A DNA stretch of 47,409 bases from Aquibium sp. ELW1220 (GTDB lineage: Bacteria; Pseudomonadota; Alphaproteobacteria; Rhizobiales; Rhizobiaceae): contig NZ_JAOAOQ010000044.1 in NCBI RefSeq assembly GCF_030398385.1, forward strand, positions 1 to 47,409. Direction: 5' to 3'. Under the pieces are notes generated by a model that was not told the origin of the DNA, made no database searches, and was given only the letters and a program-made list of their open reading frames with translations. Shown one piece after another: positions 1 to 8,462 of this stretch. The position numbers and the translations under genes are program-made. Position 1 is the stretch's first letter; each line of letters starts with the position of its first letter.

Positions 1-99
1 CGCTCCGTCGCCGACCGCCTCCTCAACGTCGCCTGCGCCATGCTGAAAGCCGGAACCTCCTTCGACCCCTCCCGGGCAACCCAGAAAACCTCTTGCTAA
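1..99 (+). mobile_element. C-terminal end of an IS110-type transposase (cut by window edge)
   Basis: The window opens inside a reading frame with no visible start; 32 codons remain before the TAA at 97-99. The residues (RSVADRLLNVACAMLK, then GTSFDPSRA) resemble the C-terminal tail of IS110/IS116/IS902-family transposases, which usually end a few residues after a FDPxR-like string. The call rests on recall of that tail only; no catalytic region is visible. Palindromic repeats start directly after the stop codon. Confidence 0.6.
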
Positions 100-112
100 A
101 CGGTGGGGAGTC

Positions 113-380
113 CCCCCCACTGCGTGGGGTTGGAGGATGGGCGCTGCGGCCGGCCACTCATCCTCCACCCCACGCAGTGGGGGCGGAGGTGGCGTCGCGA
201 AGCGACGACGGAGGGGGGGGCGACGCTGGAGGATATGGCGACGACCGTGGAGCGGCGCCGACGGGCGGCGACGCAAGGTGGCTCGTCCTGGACCGGATCG
301 CGGGCATGGACGGCGAGGCAGGGATTCCGGATACGCGCCGTCTCGCTTCGCTCGACGTCGCGTTCCGGGATGACGAAGGT
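113..380 (+). repeat. REP-like palindromic repeat, copy A
   Basis: This ~265 bp unit recurs almost base for base at 470-733. It contains several nested hairpins: a CCCCACTGCGTGGGG-type palindrome, its mirror near 171, the small CGTCGC-GAA-GCGACG hairpin near 192-206, and a long CCGGATACGCG...TCCGGGATGACGAAGG element at the end. It has no plausible gene: overlapping open frames are low-complexity Arg/Gly translations of the repeat. Similar dispersed palindromic units are common between genes in Hyphomicrobiales. Confidence 0.8.
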
Positions 381-469
381 GTAGAGGGGTCGCTGGCCGA
401 GGTAGGCCCGTGCGGTTACCGGATTGGCCCCGCGGTGTCCCCCCTCCGCCTCGCTGCGCTCGGCACCTC

Positions 470-733
470 CCCCCACTTCGTGGGGTTGGAGGATGGGCGC
501 CGGCGCCACCGCTTTATCCTCCACCCCACGCAGTGGGGCGGAGGTGGCGTCGCGAAGCGACGACGGAGGGGGGGCGACGCTGGAGGATATGGCGACGACC
601 GTGGAGCGGCGCCGACGGGCGGCGACGCAGGGTGGCTCGTCCTCTACCGGATCGCGGGGATGGACGGCGAGGCATGGATCCCGGATACGCGCCGTCTCGC
701 TTCGCTCGACGTCGCGTTCCGGGATGACGAAGG
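470..733 (+). repeat. REP-like palindromic repeat, copy B (direct duplicate of copy A)
   Basis: This is the second copy, in the same orientation as 113-380, with only scattered substitutions (for example CACTTCGTG instead of CACTGCGTG in the first palindrome). It ends close to the stop codon of the convergent aminotransferase gene at 763. The 381-469 stretch between the copies, and the rest of the 100-762 gene-free region, show no further recognisable features. Partial inverted relatives occur at the right end of the window (46996-47409). Confidence 0.8.
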
Positions 734-762
734 GGAGGGGGAGGCGGCCGAGGCGGACCGGC

Positions 763-1887
763 TCAGCCCCGGGTGGCGATGAACCCGGCGATGGTGTCGC
801 AGATGCGGTTCTGATCGTCGGCCGTCAGGTAGGGATGCATCGGAAGGCACAGGATGCGCGAGGGGAGTTCCTCCGACACCGGCAGGCCGGTCGGCACGCG
901 CGGGAAGTGCTCATAGGCCACCTGCAGGTGCAGCGGCTTGACGTAGTAGATCACGCTCGGGATGCCGGCCGCCTGCAGATGCGCCTTCAGGGCGTCGCGG
1001 TGCGGGGTCTCGATGGCATACTGCGCCCAGGCCGAACGCCGGTTCTCGGGCACGACCGGCGTCTTGACCACGCCCGCGAGCCCTTCGGCATAGCGCCGCG
1101 CCACCACCTGGCGCTCCGCCATCTCGTCTTCGAGGATCGCGAGCTTCTCGATCAGGATCGCCGCCTGCAGCGTGTCGAGACGCGAGTTCAGGCCGACATG
1201 GACGTTGTCGTACTGCGTGGAGCCCTTGCCGTGGAAGGCGTAGGAGCGCAGCGTCTCGGCGAAGGCGTCGTCGTCGGTGAACATCGCGCCGCCGTCGCCG
1301 TAGCAGCCGAGCGGCTTGGCCGGGTAGAAGCTGGTCGAGCCGACGTCGCCGAAGGCGCCGCACCGGCGGTTGTCGAGGCTGCCGCCGATTGCCTGCGCGG
1401 CGTCCTCGATCACCATCAGCTTCTCGCGCCGCGCGATGGCGCCGATGGCGGGATAGTCGGCGGCAAGCCCGAACAGGTCGACCGGGATGACGGCCCTCGG
1501 GGTCAGCCGGCCTTCCGCCCTGACCATGGCGATGGCGGCTTCGAGGGAGGCGGGGTCCATGTTGTAGCTGTCGGGATCGATGTCGACGAAGACCGGCTCT
1601 GCCTTCGCCAGCGCGACCACCTCGGCGGTGGCAGCGAAGGTGAAGCTCGGGCAGAACACGGCGTCTCCCGGTCCGATGCCGCTGGCGAGCAGGGGCAGCA
1701 GCAGCGCATCGGTGCCGTTGGCGCAGGCCACCACGTTGCGGACACCGACATAGTCGGCGAGCTGCGTTTCGAACGCGCGCACGTCCGGGCCGAGAATGTA
1801 GGCGCCGCTGTCGATGACGCGGTCGACGGCAGCCTTCAGGCGGTTGCTGATACGCGCCCGCTGGGCCCCGAGATCGATGAACTGCAT
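763..1887 (-). CDS. DegT/DnrJ/EryC1/StrS-family PLP-dependent sugar aminotransferase
   Basis: This 374-residue protein matches the usual length of the family, which transfers an amino group from glutamate to keto groups of nucleotide-activated sugars for LPS, capsule or glycoprotein sugars in the cytoplasm. The N-terminus (MQFIDLGAQ), the VACANGTDAL loop near residues 53-62 and the EDAAQAIGG segment (Asp162 would hold the PLP pyridine nitrogen) are typical. Lys191 in STSFYPAKPLGCYGDGG is the expected Schiff-base lysine. The start at 1887 gives the canonical N-terminus. It stands alone, with repeats downstream and no other sugar-biosynthesis genes next to it, so the substrate cannot be told. 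Confidence 0.93.
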   Translation of the reverse strand: MQFIDLGAQRARISNRLKAAVDRVIDSGAYILGPDVRAFETQLADYVGVRNVVACANGTDALLLPLLASGIGPGDAVFCPSFTFAATAEVVALAKAEPVFVDIDPDSYNMDPASLEAAIAMVRAEGRLTPRAVIPVDLFGLAADYPAIGAIARREKLMVIEDAAQAIGGSLDNRRCGAFGDVGSTSFYPAKPLGCYGDGGAMFTDDDAFAETLRSYAFHGKGSTQYDNVHVGLNSRLDTLQAAILIEKLAILEDEMAERQVVARRYAEGLAGVVKTPVVPENRRSAWAQYAIETPHRDALKAHLQAAGIPSVIYYVKPLHLQVAYEHFPRVPTGLPVSEELPSRILCLPMHPYLTADDQNRICDTIAGFIATRG

Positions 1888-2037
1888 TGGCTCTCCAGCA
1901 CTTCCCGCGCCGCGTCGGCGCCCTGTCCCGAACGTGTCTTAGGACGCGCGCCGGATCATTGCCAGACGCATTCGATCACCATGCGTAGGGTGCGGTAACG
2001 TGACGTTATGCAAGGAGAAAAAGGCGGTCGCCGAGCC

Positions 2038-2400
2038 TCAGCGGGCAGCTGAATCGAAATGGCGCCGCAGCAGGCGGACATTGCGGTTGTTGGCCTTGTA
2101 GAAGACGTCGAAGACCGAGCCCAGCACCGGAATGCTGCCGACGACGGTGTCGAGCGCGACGTTTCCGACCATCCGCGCGATCACGTGGCCGGGCGCGCCG
2201 GCGCGCCAGCCATGCAGGATGATGTGCCCGGACACCAGTGCGGCAGCGACGTCGCCCACGCCCGGGATCAGGCCGGCGACGGCATCTAGCCCGAAGCGGA
2301 TGCCGGTGCCGGGGATGTGCCAGCGCGAATCGAGGTTTCGCGCCAGTTCCTCGAGACCGGCGATCCTGTCGCCTTCGTTCGTTCGGGCAGAACTGGTCAT
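2038..2400 (-). CDS. DUF4112-family small membrane-associated protein
   Basis: This 120-residue protein has the DUF4112 pattern: a charged N-terminus (EELARNLDSRWHIPGTGIRFG), then GLDAVAGLIPGVGDVAAAL, a second hydrophobic stretch, and SIPVLGSVFDVFYKANNRNVRLL near the C-terminus. Two hydrophobic segments suggest membrane association. The function of the family is unknown. An upstream in-frame start at 2520 exists, but the ATG at 2400 overlaps the stop codon of the upstream DUF982 gene in an ATGA, and the extra N-terminal residues are Arg/Pro-rich antisense-like sequence, so 2400 is preferred. Confidence 0.85.
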   Translation of the reverse strand: MTSSARTNEGDRIAGLEELARNLDSRWHIPGTGIRFGLDAVAGLIPGVGDVAAALVSGHIILHGWRAGAPGHVIARMVGNVALDTVVGSIPVLGSVFDVFYKANNRNVRLLRRHFDSAAR

Positions 2401-2651
2401 GCCGGGAGGTGCGGCTGCCGCGACTCCTCGAGGGCACGCAGGAAGATGCGGCGGGCGATGTGCGGCGAGGCACGGCCTTCGCCGGCGGCGCGGCAGGCCT
2501 GGCGGGCGGCCCAGTACCATTTGCCGCGCGCTTCGGGCCAGTCGTTCTCGAGCGCGATCGACGCCTGGGCGGCGTCGTGAATCTCGAGCGGGCGTGCATC
2601 TTCGCCCTGCAGCAGTTTCACCGGTTCATGGAAGAGGGACATTGCCTGCAC
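2397..2651 (-). CDS. DUF982-family protein
   Basis: This 84-residue protein fits DUF982, a short family almost confined to rhizobia and relatives: F.EPVKLLQG at the start, an ALENDWPEARGKWYWAARQACRAA helix in the middle and a short Ala/Arg-rich end. Its function is unknown. The gene overlaps the DUF4112 start by four bases, so the two are probably translated together. The start may be at 2651 or at the Met three codons further in (2642). The intergenic stretch upstream to 2800 shows no clear signal. Confidence 0.8.
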   Translation of the reverse strand: MQAMSLFHEPVKLLQGEDARPLEIHDAAQASIALENDWPEARGKWYWAARQACRAAGEGRASPHIARRIFLRALEESRQPHLPA

Positions 2652-2800
2652 TCGCTCTTGGGGACCGGATGATGAACGTACGGGAACCGGCGTGGTTCCG
2701 GCATGATCTGCAGCCGGACCCTCTCACGGAAAGCTTTCGCCGATGTGAAGGCGCCGCCGTCCGGCGACGGCGGCACAGGGACGATCGCGGCAGGAACGCG

Positions 2801-3400
2801 TCAGTCGCGGCGCTCGCGCCGCAGTTCGCGCCGCTCCTGCCGCAGGTCGCGGCGCTCCTCGCGCACCTCGCGACGGTGGGGCCGAAGGTTCTCGCCATCC
2901 CGCCGGGCTTCGCGCAGGTCGCGGCGCGCGTCGCGCAGATCGCCGCGGGCATCGCGGACGTCACGGCGCTCGCTTCGCAGTTCCCGACGCTCGCTCCGGT
3001 CCCTGCGGTCGAGGTAGCGGTCCCGGTACCAGGGCCGGTCGCGATAGTGGCGGCCGTGGTAGGCGTAGGGCTCGAACCCGACCACCGGCAGGCCGATGGA
3101 GACGCCGACGGACGAGATCGTGCGGTCGCGATAGCGCTCGCTGCGATAGGCGAGGTAGTTGCCGGAAACCCAGCCCCGTTCGCCCCGCCACCCGACGTCG
3201 CACCAGTTGTATCCGTTGAGACAGCCATGGACCACGACGCGGTCGCGCGACGGTATCGTGTCGAAGCGCTGGTAGGAGGTGCCGGGTCCGGTCCGGATGT
3301 TCAGGTCGCTGGTCGTGATGGCCTGCGTGGCGGCGCTGGCCGCGACGGGTGCGAGCAGCCCGAAGGCGAGCGTGGTGGAGATCAAAGTGTGCTTCAGCAT
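2801..3400 (-). CDS. Exported SH3-domain protein with Arg/Asp/Glu-rich tail
   Basis: The start at 3400 gives a clean signal peptide (MLKHTLISTTLAFGLLAPVAASA), followed by a bacterial SH3 domain: ITTSDLNIRTGPGTSY, VHGCLNGYNWCDVGWRGERGWVSGNYL. Such domains usually bind peptidoglycan or other envelope polymers. After residue ~125 the protein turns into a low-complexity tail of about 70 residues dominated by R, D and E (RRDLREARRD-type repeats), probably a charged helix or disordered. It is 199 residues in all. A longer frame reaching 3478 lacks a signal peptide at its start and is less likely. The periplasmic role is inferred; no specific partner is visible. Confidence 0.85.
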   Translation of the reverse strand: MLKHTLISTTLAFGLLAPVAASAATQAITTSDLNIRTGPGTSYQRFDTIPSRDRVVVHGCLNGYNWCDVGWRGERGWVSGNYLAYRSERYRDRTISSVGVSIGLPVVGFEPYAYHGRHYRDRPWYRDRYLDRRDRSERRELRSERRDVRDARGDLRDARRDLREARRDGENLRPHRREVREERRDLRQERRELRRERRD

Positions 3401-3630
3401 GGGGAATTTCTCCTCTTGTTGAACGGTTTCCTTCCCTTCGCAGCCAGAAATCGGTGAGGCGCGGGTTCGTTCCGGCATGAAAAAAGGCGATTCCGCGGCA
3501 CGAAAGACGCAGGGCAGGGCGCGGATCTACCCCCCAAGGCTGCGCGGACGGGACGCGGGCGCGCGCGACGGTGCGCGCTCGCGGCGGTCGGCTTCGCGGC
3601 CCGTGTGGTGTCGCGATCCCCGTCGGGGCC

Positions 3631-5937
3631 TCAGTTCGTCGAGAGGAGCGCGGCGATGTCGAGCGGCAGACGGCGGATGCGCTGGCCGGTGGCGTGGAAC
3701 ACGGCGTTGCAGATCGCCGGGGCGACGCCGACGATGCCGATCTCGCCGACCGGCTTGCCGCCCATCGGCGCGGCGCGGAAATCCGGCTCGCCGACCGAGA
3801 ACACCTCGATGTCGGGAATGTCGGCGTTGGTGGGGATCAGATAGTCGCCGAGATTGTCGTTGACGATCCGGCCGTCGCGCGGGTCGACCCGCCCGCCCTC
3901 GAGCAGCGCCTGGCCGATGCCCATGACGATGCCGCCCCGGAACTGGCTGGCGGCGAGGTGGGGATTGTAGAGCCGGCCGCAGTCGAAGCCGGAAACGACG
4001 CGCCGGACGCGGACGGTGCCGAAATCCTCGTCAACCTTCACCTCGACGAAATGCGCGCACCACGAGGCGACCGAAGAGACGCCGCCGTCGGGCGGCCGCA
4101 GGCCGGCGACCGTCGTCATGATGCGGTGCCGCTCCTGCGCGCTCGTGCCGGCCGGGAAATTGTCCTCGATGCGTTCGATCCGGTCGCGGCCGATCGCCTT
4201 GAGCAGGTCGGCGATCGGAACCGCCCTGCCTTCGTCCAGCGTCGGGTGGATGCGGCCGCGGGTGATGTCGAGCGTGTTCAGTTCGCTGCCGCGGAACGGC
4301 GAACCCTGCTCGGTCAGGGCAAGGCCGATGATCGTCTCGCGCATCGCTGCCGCGGCCTTGTGGACGAGCCCGGTCATGACGCCGGCCAGCAGCGAATTGC
4401 CGGCGAGCGGCCCGCTCGGCAGCTCGCTGTCGCCGAGCCGCACCGTGACGTCGCCCGGCAAGACGCCGAGCGCGTCGGCGGCGGCCTGCGCCAGGATGGT
4501 GTAGGTGCCGGTGCCCATGTCGATGCCGGCCGACAGCACCTCGATGGAGCCGTCCGCATCGACGCGCAGGCCGGCTTCCCCGAAGTGGTCGAGCGCAGGG
4601 AACAGGCCGGCGGCGACGCCCCAGCCGAGGAAGGCTCCGTCGGCGTCGCGCATCGAGCGGGGCGCGGCAGGACGATCCTTCCATCCGAACCGCCGCGCGC
4701 CTTCGACGAGCGCCTCGCGCAGCCGGCGCGAGGACCAGGGCTGTCCGGTCTGCGGGTTGAACCCGGCCTCGTTGCGCAGCCGCAGTTCCACCGGATCGAT
4801 GCCGGCCAGATGGGCCAGCTCGTCTATGGCGGATTCGAGGCCGAAAGCGCTCGGATGCTTGCCGGGCGCACGCATGTGCGCGGGCGTCACCGTGTTGACG
4901 TGCACGAGACGCTGGCGCGAGCGCAGGTTCGGCACGTCATACATGACGCTCGTGGCGGCGTTCAGCTGCTCGACGAAGGGGACGAAGACGGAGGTCTCGC
5001 TCTCGCCGTCCTGGACGATGGCCTTCAGGCGGCCGTCGGCATCGGCGCCGAGGCGCAGCGTCTGCCGCGTCGCCGCGCGGCCGCCATGGGCGGTGAAATT
5101 CTGGGCGCGGGTGACCGCCACCTTGACCGGCCGGCCGAGTTCGCGCGCCGCAAGCGCTGCGACCGCGCCATGCGTCATGGCGGTGACCTTGGAGCCGAAG
5201 CCGCCGCCGACGAAGTGGGAGATCAGCCGGACGTTCTCGAAGGGAATGCCGAACCAGCCGGCATAGGTGCGGGCCATCGCGTCGATCCACTGGCTCGGTT
5301 CGCGGACCGTCAGCCGGTCGCCCTCCCACCAGGCGACGGCACCGTGCGGCTCGATGGGGACGTGGTATTCGCGCGGGGTCTCGTAGGTCGCCTCGACGCG
5401 GAAGACCGATCCGGCGAGCGCGGCCTCCGCATCGCCCCGGTCGATGTCGACGGCGCCGACGGGGACCCCCGGTCCCGCGTCTTTCGACAGAATGCTCGGC
5501 ACGACGTCGCCGGGCGCATAGTCGATCCGCAGGAGGGCCGCGGCGGTTTCGGCCTGCTGGCGGGTCTCCGCGATGACGGCGGCGACCGCCTGACCCCAGT
5601 GGAGGATCGACGCGGGGAAGACGTGGAACGGGCCTTCGCCCGGCGTTCCGTCGAGGAAACTGTCGGGGGCGCCGAGCACGGGCGTGTCGAACGGGGTGAA
5701 CACCATCAGCACGCCGGGGCTCTGCCGCGCGGAAGCGGCGTCGACGGACAGGACCGTCCCCGCGCCGATCGTGCCGCGGACCAGGACGCCATGCGCCAGG
5801 CCGGCGGGGGCGGCGTCCAGGGCATAGGCCGCTTCGCCGCGCACCTTGCGATCGCCGTCCACACGCGCCAGCGGGGAACCGAGATGAAGAGCGCCGTCGG
5901 AGGCGTCGCCGTGCTTTCGCTTCGTCGGGTCCGTCAC
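3631..5937 (-). CDS. Molybdenum-cofactor subunit of a PaoABC/xanthine dehydrogenase-family oxidoreductase
   Basis: This 768-residue large subunit of a molybdo-flavoenzyme binds the molybdopterin cofactor and carries the active site for hydroxylating an aldehyde or N-heterocycle. Visible family marks are the N-terminal LARVDGDRKVRGEAAYALD, the cofactor loop GGGFGSK at residues 244-250, EPHGA at 196-200, and a C-terminal PVGEIGIVG whose Glu732 is the expected catalytic base. The gene overlaps the FAD subunit by ATGA at 5934-5937, and the small-medium-large order matches E. coli paoABC (yagTSR). The substrate cannot be read from sequence; an aldehyde is favoured because the divergent operon encodes an alcohol dehydrogenase. 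The 3401-3630 region next to its 3' end shows nothing firm. Confidence 0.93.
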   Translation of the reverse strand: MTDPTKRKHGDASDGALHLGSPLARVDGDRKVRGEAAYALDAAPAGLAHGVLVRGTIGAGTVLSVDAASARQSPGVLMVFTPFDTPVLGAPDSFLDGTPGEGPFHVFPASILHWGQAVAAVIAETRQQAETAAALLRIDYAPGDVVPSILSKDAGPGVPVGAVDIDRGDAEAALAGSVFRVEATYETPREYHVPIEPHGAVAWWEGDRLTVREPSQWIDAMARTYAGWFGIPFENVRLISHFVGGGFGSKVTAMTHGAVAALAARELGRPVKVAVTRAQNFTAHGGRAATRQTLRLGADADGRLKAIVQDGESETSVFVPFVEQLNAATSVMYDVPNLRSRQRLVHVNTVTPAHMRAPGKHPSAFGLESAIDELAHLAGIDPVELRLRNEAGFNPQTGQPWSSRRLREALVEGARRFGWKDRPAAPRSMRDADGAFLGWGVAAGLFPALDHFGEAGLRVDADGSIEVLSAGIDMGTGTYTILAQAAADALGVLPGDVTVRLGDSELPSGPLAGNSLLAGVMTGLVHKAAAAMRETIIGLALTEQGSPFRGSELNTLDITRGRIHPTLDEGRAVPIADLLKAIGRDRIERIEDNFPAGTSAQERHRIMTTVAGLRPPDGGVSSVASWCAHFVEVKVDEDFGTVRVRRVVSGFDCGRLYNPHLAASQFRGGIVMGIGQALLEGGRVDPRDGRIVNDNLGDYLIPTNADIPDIEVFSVGEPDFRAAPMGGKPVGEIGIVGVAPAICNAVFHATGQRIRRLPLDIAALLSTN

Positions 5938-6902
5938 GACAGGTCCAGTGCGGTCAGGAGGGCGCGTTCCAGCGTGCGCGTCAGCAGGCGGATCTTGAAG
6001 TGGTTGTCGGGCGTCGACCGGGCGTCGCCAGCCGCGGTCGCGGCGGCCTCGGCGATGCGCGCCCGGGTGGGAGGCCCCGCCCGCAGGACGGCCTCGACGG
6101 ACGGGAGCCGCCAGGGCTTCGTCGCGACGCCGCCGACGGCGACGCGGATCTGCGGACCGTTCCCCGTCAAGTCGACGGCGAGCGCCACGCTGACCGCGGC
6201 GAATTCGTAGGACTGACGGTCGCGCAGCTTGAGGTAGCTCGACCGCGCCGCACCCGCGTCGGCCGCTACGGAGACCGCCGTGATGATCTCGTCGTCGGCA
6301 AGCACCGTCTCCCTGCCGCTGCCGGCTTCAGCGAACAGGTCGACGAGCGCGACGTCGCGCATGTCGGTGTGGACGGTCGCGTCGAGTGCCGCCAGCACGA
6401 TGGCAAGGTCTCCGGGATAGGTCGCCATGCAGGCATCGGTGGCGCCGAGGATCGCGTGATTGGGAGTGACGCCGCCGATCGCGGCGCAGCCGGATCCGGG
6501 CGTCCGGCGATTGCAGGCGGCATAGGTCGAGGCGTCGCGGAAATAGGCGCAGCGGGTGCGCTGGAGGATGTTGCCGCCGATCGTGGCCATGTTGCGGATC
6601 TGGCCGGAGGCGGCGCGTTCGATCGATTCCGCGATGGCGGGTGCCAGCCTGAGCACGTCGGCGTTGCGGGAGACGTCGGCCATGCGCGCCAGCGCGCCGA
6701 TGTGCAGACGGCCGGCGTCGACGCGAACGGCGTCGAGACCGGCAAGGCCGCCGATGTCGACCAGGAGGTCGGGCTTCATCGCCCCGAGCTTCGCGAGGTC
6801 GACGACGGTCGTGCCGCCCGCGAGCGCGATCGAGCCGGGCAGGGCCAGAGCCTGCTTTGCCTCCTCAAGCGACGAGGCCCGCAGATAGGCCAGGCGGTTC
6901 AT
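5934..6902 (-). CDS. FAD-binding subunit (PaoB/YagS-like, with extra Fe-S cysteines)
   Basis: This 322-residue middle subunit passes electrons from the Fe-S subunit to FAD and the acceptor. The N-terminal IALAGGTTVVDLAKLG and ATIGGNIL motifs are the FAD-binding loops of the CO-dehydrogenase flavoprotein fold. After NILQRTRCAYFRD it has Cys118, Cys130, Cys139 and Cys158, including the CNRRTPGSGCAAIGG segment that in E. coli PaoB belongs to the insertion holding an additional [4Fe-4S] cluster. The ATG at 6902 is chosen because it gives the canonical MNRLAYLRA start and overlaps the stop of the 2Fe-2S gene. Longer in-frame extensions are antisense-like. Confidence 0.92.
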   Translation of the reverse strand: MNRLAYLRASSLEEAKQALALPGSIALAGGTTVVDLAKLGAMKPDLLVDIGGLAGLDAVRVDAGRLHIGALARMADVSRNADVLRLAPAIAESIERAASGQIRNMATIGGNILQRTRCAYFRDASTYAACNRRTPGSGCAAIGGVTPNHAILGATDACMATYPGDLAIVLAALDATVHTDMRDVALVDLFAEAGSGRETVLADDEIITAVSVAADAGAARSSYLKLRDRQSYEFAAVSVALAVDLTGNGPQIRVAVGGVATKPWRLPSVEAVLRAGPPTRARIAEAAATAAGDARSTPDNHFKIRLLTRTLERALLTALDLS

Positions 6903-7414
6903 CGGCGTTCGACCACTGCTGCCGCGGAACGGACGGCTGCCACGATGTTCGGATAGGCGCCGCAGCGGCAGAGATTGCCCGACATCGCCTCCCGGATGGC
7001 CTCGTCGGAGGTCGCCGCCCCTTCCAGGATGCAGGCCGTGGCGGAAACGATCTGGCCCGGGGTGCAGTAGCCGCACTGCAACCCGTCCTCCGCCACGAAG
7101 GCCGCCTGAACGAGGCGCCCGACGGGGTGCTCGACCATGCCCTCGACCGTCGTGACGGCGCCGTGCTCCGCCTGGGCCGCAAGCGTCAGGCAGGACAGCA
7201 CGCGGCGGCCGTCGACGAGCACCGTGCAGGCGCCGCACTGGCCGTGGTCGCAGCCCTTCTTGGTGCCGAACAGGCCCAGGCGCTCGCGCAGCACATCAAG
7301 GAGGGTTTCGCGGGCTTCCGCGCGGATCCGATGGCTGCGGCCATTCACCCGCAGGTGCAGATCGAGGTCGGTCCTGGCCGCGCTTCGAACGAAGGGGGTG
7401 TCGGCCGAACGCAT
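6899..7414 (-). CDS. 2Fe-2S subunit (PaoA/YagT-like) of the molybdenum oxidoreductase
   Basis: This 171-residue small subunit has two [2Fe-2S] clusters: a plant-type set Cys55, Cys60, Cys63, Cys75 (GCDHGQCGAC) and the helical set Cys114, Cys117, Cys149, Cys151 (CGYC...CRC). The start is set at 7414 (MRSADTP); a Met 16 codons upstream (7462) is possible but the extra residues are unconvincing. Neither start gives a twin-arginine signal, unlike E. coli PaoA, so this enzyme looks cytoplasmic. It is the first gene of the minus-strand operon and faces the palindrome-rich divergent promoter at 7415-7715. Confidence 0.93.
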   Translation of the reverse strand: MRSADTPFVRSAARTDLDLHLRVNGRSHRIRAEARETLLDVLRERLGLFGTKKGCDHGQCGACTVLVDGRRVLSCLTLAAQAEHGAVTTVEGMVEHPVGRLVQAAFVAEDGLQCGYCTPGQIVSATACILEGAATSDEAIREAMSGNLCRCGAYPNIVAAVRSAAAVVERR

Positions 7415-7715
7415 CGTGCTGCTCCTTCGGCGGCTGACAGAGGCCGCCAGTTTTGAATACATCTTGTCCGGACCTTATCATGCCCGATGGGGCTTTCAAG
7501 AGCGCACAAACGACTCGCCCTTGGATGCAGCCGCGTCGATGCGGGATTCGAAAACAGACGATAATCAGAGATTTAGCCGAAAGCCGGCATGCCGAATTCC
7601 TGATCCTGAGCGACTGGAGCCGTTGACATGATGCGGACAATGTCCCTATCTTTGTGCACAAACATGCAGCCAAATATGTCCGGACATTGGACTGCCTGAC
7701 AAAAAGGGGACGACG
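7415..7715. promoter_or_regulatory. Divergent control region between the Mo-oxidoreductase and SDR/ABC operons
   Basis: This 301-base gene-free region holds several perfect palindromes. A GGAC/GTCC motif recurs three times: GTCCGGAC at 7466-7473, GGACAATGTCC at 7635-7645, and the 12-base ATGTCCGGACAT at 7676-7687. A different 12-base palindrome, TTTGTGCACAAA, lies at 7651-7662. The last three sit 30-80 bases before the GTG start at 7716; the first sits about 50 bases before the divergent 2Fe-2S start. The layout fits a dimeric repressor (GntR- or LacI-like) controlling both operons; no regulator gene is present nearby. The binding role is inference. Confidence 0.6.
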
Positions 7716-8462
7716 GTGGACGGATTTCGAGGGCGCAGAGCCGTCGTCACGGGAGCCAGCCGGGGGCTGGGCCAGGCCATGGCCGCTGCCCTGGCATCTG
7801 CCGGAATGGACGTCGTCATCACCGGCCGCGACCGCGAGGCGATGGCGGCGACGGTGGACCGGATCGAGGCGGACGGCGGCAGCGTCTCCGCCCGTGCGCT
7901 CGACGTCACCGATACGGCCGATGTGGAACGCTTCGCCGACGAGGTCTGGAGCGCCGGTCCGGTCGATGTCGTGATCGCCAATGCCGGGGTCAGCCTGGTG
8001 AAGCCGGCGATCGAAACGACGGACGCCGACTTCATGCGCGTCATCGAGGCCAATGTCCTCGGCACCTTCGCAACCATGCGGTCCTTCGGCGCGCGCATGC
8101 ATGGCCGGGGCTCCGGAAAGCTGATCGCGGTTTCCTCCGACATCGGCATCCGCGGCAGCGCCAACTGGGTGGCCTATGCCGCGAGCAAGGGCGCCATCAA
8201 TGCGATGGTGAAGACGCTTGCCTGGGAGTGGGCGCCGAAGCTGACGGTCAACGCCATCGCGCCGGGCGCCTTTGCGACCGACATCAATTCGCATCTGCTC
8301 TCGGTGCCCGAGATCATGGCGGCCATCACCGCCGAGACGCCGCTGGCGCGGGTCGGAGCCCCCTCCGAGATCGGACCGCTCGCCCTGTTCCTCGCCGGCC
8401 CGGGATCGGATTTCATGACGGGCCAGATCATCAGCCTCGACGGCGGCATCCAGAAGTCATGA
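7716..8462 (+). CDS. SDR-family NAD(P)-dependent oxidoreductase
   Basis: This 248-residue classical short-chain dehydrogenase/reductase has a TGASRGLG nucleotide-binding motif at 12-19, an NAG motif near 89-91, a catalytic Ser near 140, Tyr154 and Lys158 (YAASK), and the PGAFATDINS turn. It starts with GTG, preceded by a purine-rich AAAAGGGG about six bases upstream. It is the first gene of a sugar-ABC operon and its stop overlaps the ATG of the ATPase gene. The likely role is oxidation of a sugar, polyol or sugar acid brought in by the transporter; the exact substrate is not visible. Confidence 0.9.
   Translation: MDGFRGRRAVVTGASRGLGQAMAAALASAGMDVVITGRDREAMAATVDRIEADGGSVSARALDVTDTADVERFADEVWSAGPVDVVIANAGVSLVKPAIETTDADFMRVIEANVLGTFATMRSFGARMHGRGSGKLIAVSSDIGIRGSANWVAYAASKGAINAMVKTLAWEWAPKLTVNAIAPGAFATDINSHLLSVPEIMAAITAETPLARVGAPSEIGPLALFLAGPGSDFMTGQIISLDGGIQKS

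Noticed and set aside
113-733. CRISPR array
   Set aside because: Only two long, composite copies with no short regularly spaced repeats and unique spacers; they are palindromic intergenic repeats. No cas genes are present in the window.
424-1998. 524-codon plus-strand open frame opposite the DegT aminotransferase
   Set aside because: Arg/Asp/Gly-rich translation of the antisense strand, typical of high-GC DNA; the minus strand has the conserved enzyme.
2703-3017. Arg/Ser-rich 104-codon plus-strand frame in the SH3 protein gene
   Set aside because: Opposite strand of the charged repeat tail; low complexity only.
3571-6210. 879-codon plus-strand open frame over the molybdenum subunit
   Set aside because: Antisense shadow; composition and lack of any domain contrast with the recognisable MoCo subunit opposite.
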